A stretch of 7,157 nt of DNA from Acidimicrobiia bacterium (GTDB lineage Bacteria; Actinomycetota; Acidimicrobiia; Acidimicrobiales; Ilumatobacteraceae), in NCBI GenBank assembly GCA_030425785.1, contig JAUHYJ010000183.1, positions 1-7,157 of the forward strand. Reading direction: 5' to 3'. This document shows, piece after piece, positions 5,839-7,157 of this stretch (within the stretch, counting starts at the first letter, position 1; the number at the start of each line of letters is the position of its first letter). Below the pieces are notes generated by a model, which did not search any database, had not been told where the DNA came from, and saw only the letters and a program-made list of their open reading frames with translations. The position numbers and the translations under genes are program-made.

Positions 5839-6126
5839 ATGATTCCGATGACGACGCACCACCTGGGCCAGCGGCCCGGTCGCGCGCGTCTCGGCGCGTT
5901 CGGTCGTGGCACCCAGGGCGGTACCGGCACCAGCTGCACGCGCGCTCGCCGCGTCGTCGCAGGTGGCCTGCCGGTCACGGCCGTTCCGGCCGCGTGGCGC
6001 ACCCCGGCGTACCCGGTGTTCGACACCGCCTCCCCTGCGACCCTCGCCACCACGGGCAACGCGCACGCGATGGGTCGCAATTCGATCAAGCGCACCGCCC
6101 GGCACCTCGGAACGAGGTCGACGTAG
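5839..6126 (+). CDS. Leader ORF (95 codons) upstream of whiB7, probable attenuator-coupled uORF
   Basis: An arginine-rich 95-residue reading frame with no family I recognise. It starts at ATG 5839 behind AAGGAG (5824-5829; 9 nt spacing) and ends with TAG at 6124-6126, 27 nt before the terminator stem. Codon use is GC3-rich like real genes. Residues 87-91 (codons at 6097-6111) are encoded by the 5' strand of an alternative hairpin that would disrupt that terminator, which argues for a regulatory role in translation sensing rather than, or besides, a protein function. It has no transmembrane segment and a single cysteine at residue 33. An in-frame ATG at 6070 would give an 18-residue peptide (MGRNSIKRTARHLGTRST) closer in size to other whiB7 leader peptides, but it has no ribosome binding site. 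Confidence 0.6.
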   Translation: MIPMTTHHLGQRPGRARLGAFGRGTQGGTGTSCTRARRVVAGGLPVTAVPAAWRTPAYPVFDTASPATLATTGNAHAMGRNSIKRTARHLGTRST

Positions 6127-6192
6127 ACATCGACGTCGATACTCCTCTCACCGAGGCCGCCGGGTTCCGACCCGGCGGTCTCTTTCGTTTTT
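6097..6192 (+). promoter_or_regulatory. Transcription attenuator with mutually exclusive hairpins in the whiB7 leader
   Basis: Three local structures and one competing long-range pairing are visible. Local: ACCTCG/CGAGGT (6104-6109 with 6113-6118, GAA loop); TCGACGT/ACGTCGA (6118-6124 with 6133-6139); and the terminator (6153-6165 with 6170-6182). Competing: CCCGGC (6098-6103) with GCCGGG (6159-6164) plus CCTCGG (6105-6110) with CCGAGG (6151-6156), 12 pairs interrupted only by a 1x2 internal loop, which would occupy the entire 5' arm of the terminator. The first local hairpin uses the same CCTCG and so would act against the antiterminator. Because the 5' strand lies within the leader ORF, ribosome position decides which forms. 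The direction of the response cannot be fixed from sequence. Confidence 0.65.
6153..6192 (+). terminator. Strong intrinsic terminator between leader ORF and whiB7
   Basis: A 13-bp stem with one G-U pair, GAGGCCGCCGGGT (6153-6165) against ACCCGGCGGTCTC (6170-6182), closed by a TCCG tetraloop. It is followed by TTT (6183-6185) and TTTTT (6188-6192), the only T-rich stretch of this kind in the window. A U-tract terminator is uncommon in such GC-rich DNA and suggests specific selection. Confidence 0.85.
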
Positions 6193-6284
6193 CGCCCACC
6201 GATCCCATGACACCCACCAACCACCACCGACACATCAGCAACAACAACATCAACAACAGCAACACGGACACGAGGACCAACATC
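6193..6284 (+). other. A/C-rich unstructured leader between terminator and whiB7 start
   Basis: Positions 6211-6284 contain only 8 G and 3 T in 74 bases, with CAA and CAC repeats, in sharp contrast to the GC-rich surroundings. Such RNA cannot fold well. No TA dinucleotide occurs from 6183 to the start codon, so no usual -10 is present and read-through of the terminator must supply the transcript. The WhiB frame is open across this stretch, with an ATG at 6207, but it would encode an Asn/His/Thr-rich tract untypical of the genome. Confidence 0.55.
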
Positions 6285-6647
6285 ATGAACGACATCATCC
6301 AGCTCCAGCACGTCGACGAGACCTCGATCTCGACCGTCGCCATCGCACGGTGCGCCGACGGGAACGGCACCCTGACCCCGCTGTTCTTCTCCGATCACGT
6401 CCTCGACATCGCTCGTGCCAAGGCCATCTGTGCCAAGTGCGCGCTCCGCGAGTCGTGTCTGCGCGACGCCCTCGACCGAGAGGAACCCTGGGGCGTCTGG
6501 GGCGGCGAGCTGCTCTCGATGGGCCGCATCGTCGCCCACAAGCGACCTGGTGGCCGACCACCCAAACGGCCGAGGCCCCCCGTCGTCGTCGACGAACTCG
6601 GTGTCGTCGACGACGACCGCTCACCCGTGCCCGTCGCGGGGAGCTGA
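6285..6647 (+). CDS. whiB7: WhiB7-type transcriptional regulator
   Basis: 120-residue WhiB protein. Cysteines C23, C49, C52 and C58 ligate the [4Fe-4S] cluster; EEPWGVWGGELLSMGRIVAHKRPGG aligns with mycobacterial WhiB7 (EPWGVWGGE..., SIVSHKRPRGRPRK) and is followed by the AT-hook GGRPPK (89-94). WhiB7 pairs with the primary sigma factor to switch on intrinsic antibiotic-resistance and stress genes after ribosome inhibition and redox change. ATG 6285 is chosen because GAGGA (6272-6276) lies 8 nt upstream and because it excludes the low-complexity A/C-rich stretch; an in-frame ATG at 6207 lacks a ribosome binding site. The tail after the hook (PRPPVVVDEL onwards) is longer than in mycobacteria and similar to the neighbouring paralogue. 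It is controlled by the attenuator upstream and followed by a strong hairpin. Regulated targets cannot be read here. Confidence 0.9.
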   Translation: MNDIIQLQHVDETSISTVAIARCADGNGTLTPLFFSDHVLDIARAKAICAKCALRESCLRDALDREEPWGVWGGELLSMGRIVAHKRPGGRPPKRPRPPVVVDELGVVDDDRSPVPVAGS

Positions 6648-6650
6648 GCC

Positions 6651-6695
6651 GACCGGCCCCGGGGCATCCTCCCCGATCGCCCCGGGGCCCCGGTC
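6651..6695 (+). terminator. GC-rich hairpin terminator after whiB7
   Basis: GGCCCCGGGGC (6655-6665) pairs perfectly with GCCCCGGGGCC (6679-6689). After a 2-nt bulge GACC (6651-6654) pairs with GGTC (6692-6695). The loop is 13 nt. It starts 3 bp after the stop codon. No T-run follows, so termination efficiency is uncertain, but stem stability is extreme. Confidence 0.6.
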
Positions 6696-6754
6696 GTGCT
6701 CGAGCTCGCGGTGGGTGCCGGCCCGGACGAGGGCCGTCACCCACCGAAGGCTCG

Positions 6755-6760
6755 TAGCCT
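6755..6760 (+). promoter_or_regulatory. Probable -10 hexamer (TAGCCT) for the TlpA-like gene
   Basis: TAGCCT fits TANNNT and ends 7 nt before the ATG at 6768; the intervening bases contain no Shine-Dalgarno. This is one of the clearer leaderless arrangements in the window. The rest of 6696-6754 shows no other signal. Confidence 0.55.
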
Positions 6761-6767
6761 GTTCCAC

Positions 6768-7157
6768 ATGACCGAGCGCACGCGCACCCGCCTGCTCGCG
6801 GGCGGTGTCGGCCTGATCGTGGCGTTTGCCGTGCTCGCCGCCGGCTTCTGGCTCGGCGACCGCTGGTCGAGCGCCGAACCGGTCGACGGCAGCTTCGTGC
6901 TCGACCAGCCGGGGGTGTTCCAGCAGCCCTTCGACGACGTCAACGGCGACGCGACGGGGACCCGGCTCCCGACCGCTCGGCTCACCGACGCCGACGGGGT
7001 CGAACGATCGCTCGCCGAGTTCCGCGGCGCCCCGCTGGTGGTCAACCTCTGGTACAGCACGTGCCCGCCGTGCGCGAAGGAACTGCCCGACTTCGCCGAG
7101 GTCGACGCCGAGACCGACGACGTCCGCTTCATCGGGGTGAACACCCTCGACTCGCTG
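6768..7157 (+). CDS. TlpA/ResA-like membrane-anchored thiol-disulfide oxidoreductase (C-terminus outside window)
   Basis: First 130 residues of a protein whose frame is still open at the window edge. An N-terminal Arg-rich start (MTERTRTR) and hydrophobic segment at about residues 9-30 predict a signal anchor with the rest outside the cytoplasmic membrane. A thioredoxin-like domain follows: RLTDADGVERSLAEFRGAPL (71-90), then LVVNLWYSTCPPCAKELPDF with the redox pair C99-P-P-C102. CPPC is the active site of TlpA/ResA/CcmG-type proteins, which reduce disulfides in extracytoplasmic proteins such as apocytochrome c; the residues before it, WYST, vary from the usual WASW. Partner and exact role are unknown. 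A later part of the domain, including the expected cis-proline, lies beyond the window. It is separated from whiB7 by a hairpin and has its own promoter candidate. Confidence 0.85.
   Translation, partial: MTERTRTRLLAGGVGLIVAFAVLAAGFWLGDRWSSAEPVDGSFVLDQPGVFQQPFDDVNGDATGTRLPTARLTDADGVERSLAEFRGAPLVVNLWYSTCPPCAKELPDFAEVDAETDDVRFIGVNTLDSL

Noticed and set aside
6129..6140. Perfect 12-bp palindrome ATCGACGTCGAT
   Set aside because: As an operator it would lie well inside the transcript; it is better explained as part of the 6118-6139 attenuator hairpin.
5994..6284. N-terminal extension of the second WhiB frame upstream of 6285
   Set aside because: It runs through the terminator and the A/C-rich leader, overlaps the leader ORF in another frame, and lacks the good Shine-Dalgarno present before 6285.
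1..7157. CRISPR arrays, tRNA or rRNA genes, insertion sequences, phage genes
   Set aside because: Looked for spaced direct repeats, tRNA-like arms, transposase motifs and integrase motifs; none seen.

Overview
This is very GC-rich, tightly packed bacterial DNA with strong G/C preference at third codon positions. Two WhiB-family iron-sulfur regulators place it in the Actinobacteria (Actinomycetota), because WhiB proteins are essentially confined to that phylum and its phages. Oligoribonuclease and start codons that look leaderless fit this. A deep lineage such as Acidimicrobiia is my guess from overall character only; no rRNA or marker phylogeny is available here.

Layout, left to right. (1) A YfcD-like Nudix hydrolase runs leftward off the window edge. 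Its ATG shares a CATG with the ATG of a divergent M20 metallo-amidohydrolase. (2) Convergent to the amidohydrolase are two leftward genes: a PhyH-type Fe(II)/2-oxoglutarate dioxygenase and, upstream of it, a poly-gamma-glutamate hydrolase family protein. They are 10 bp apart and the stop codon of the first lies inside a promoter-like hexamer for the second. (3) Divergent from that pair is oligoribonuclease (orn), followed by a PIG3-like NADPH:quinone oxidoreductase. (4) The right third holds two WhiB7-like genes, both with a four-cysteine iron-sulfur domain, a GVWGG turn and an AT-hook tail. (5) The window ends inside a membrane-anchored TlpA/ResA-like thioredoxin.

The most notable part is the leader of the second WhiB gene. 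It has a promoter-like hexamer, a 95-codon upstream ORF with a good ribosome binding site, a strong intrinsic terminator, and an alternative pairing that would sequester the whole 5' arm of that terminator. The 5' strand of this antiterminator lies in the last codons of the upstream ORF. No TA dinucleotide, hence no usual -10, is found between the terminator and the WhiB start, so the gene appears to depend on read-through. This matches the translation-coupled attenuation known for mycobacterial whiB7 and Streptomyces wblC, where antibiotics that perturb ribosomes induce the regulator, but here with an unusually long leader ORF and next to a second WhiB7-like paralogue lacking that leader.

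A second theme is initiation. Four genes (amidohydrolase, dioxygenase, orn, TlpA-like) have a TANNNT hexamer ending 6 to 8 nt before the ATG and no Shine-Dalgarno, as expected for leaderless mRNAs; the quinone oxidoreductase has a weaker version. The WhiB genes, the leader ORF and the polyglutamate hydrolase have clear Shine-Dalgarno sequences instead. The genes do not form one pathway; most look like independent housekeeping or stress-related units. No gene-free stretch longer than 300 bases is present.
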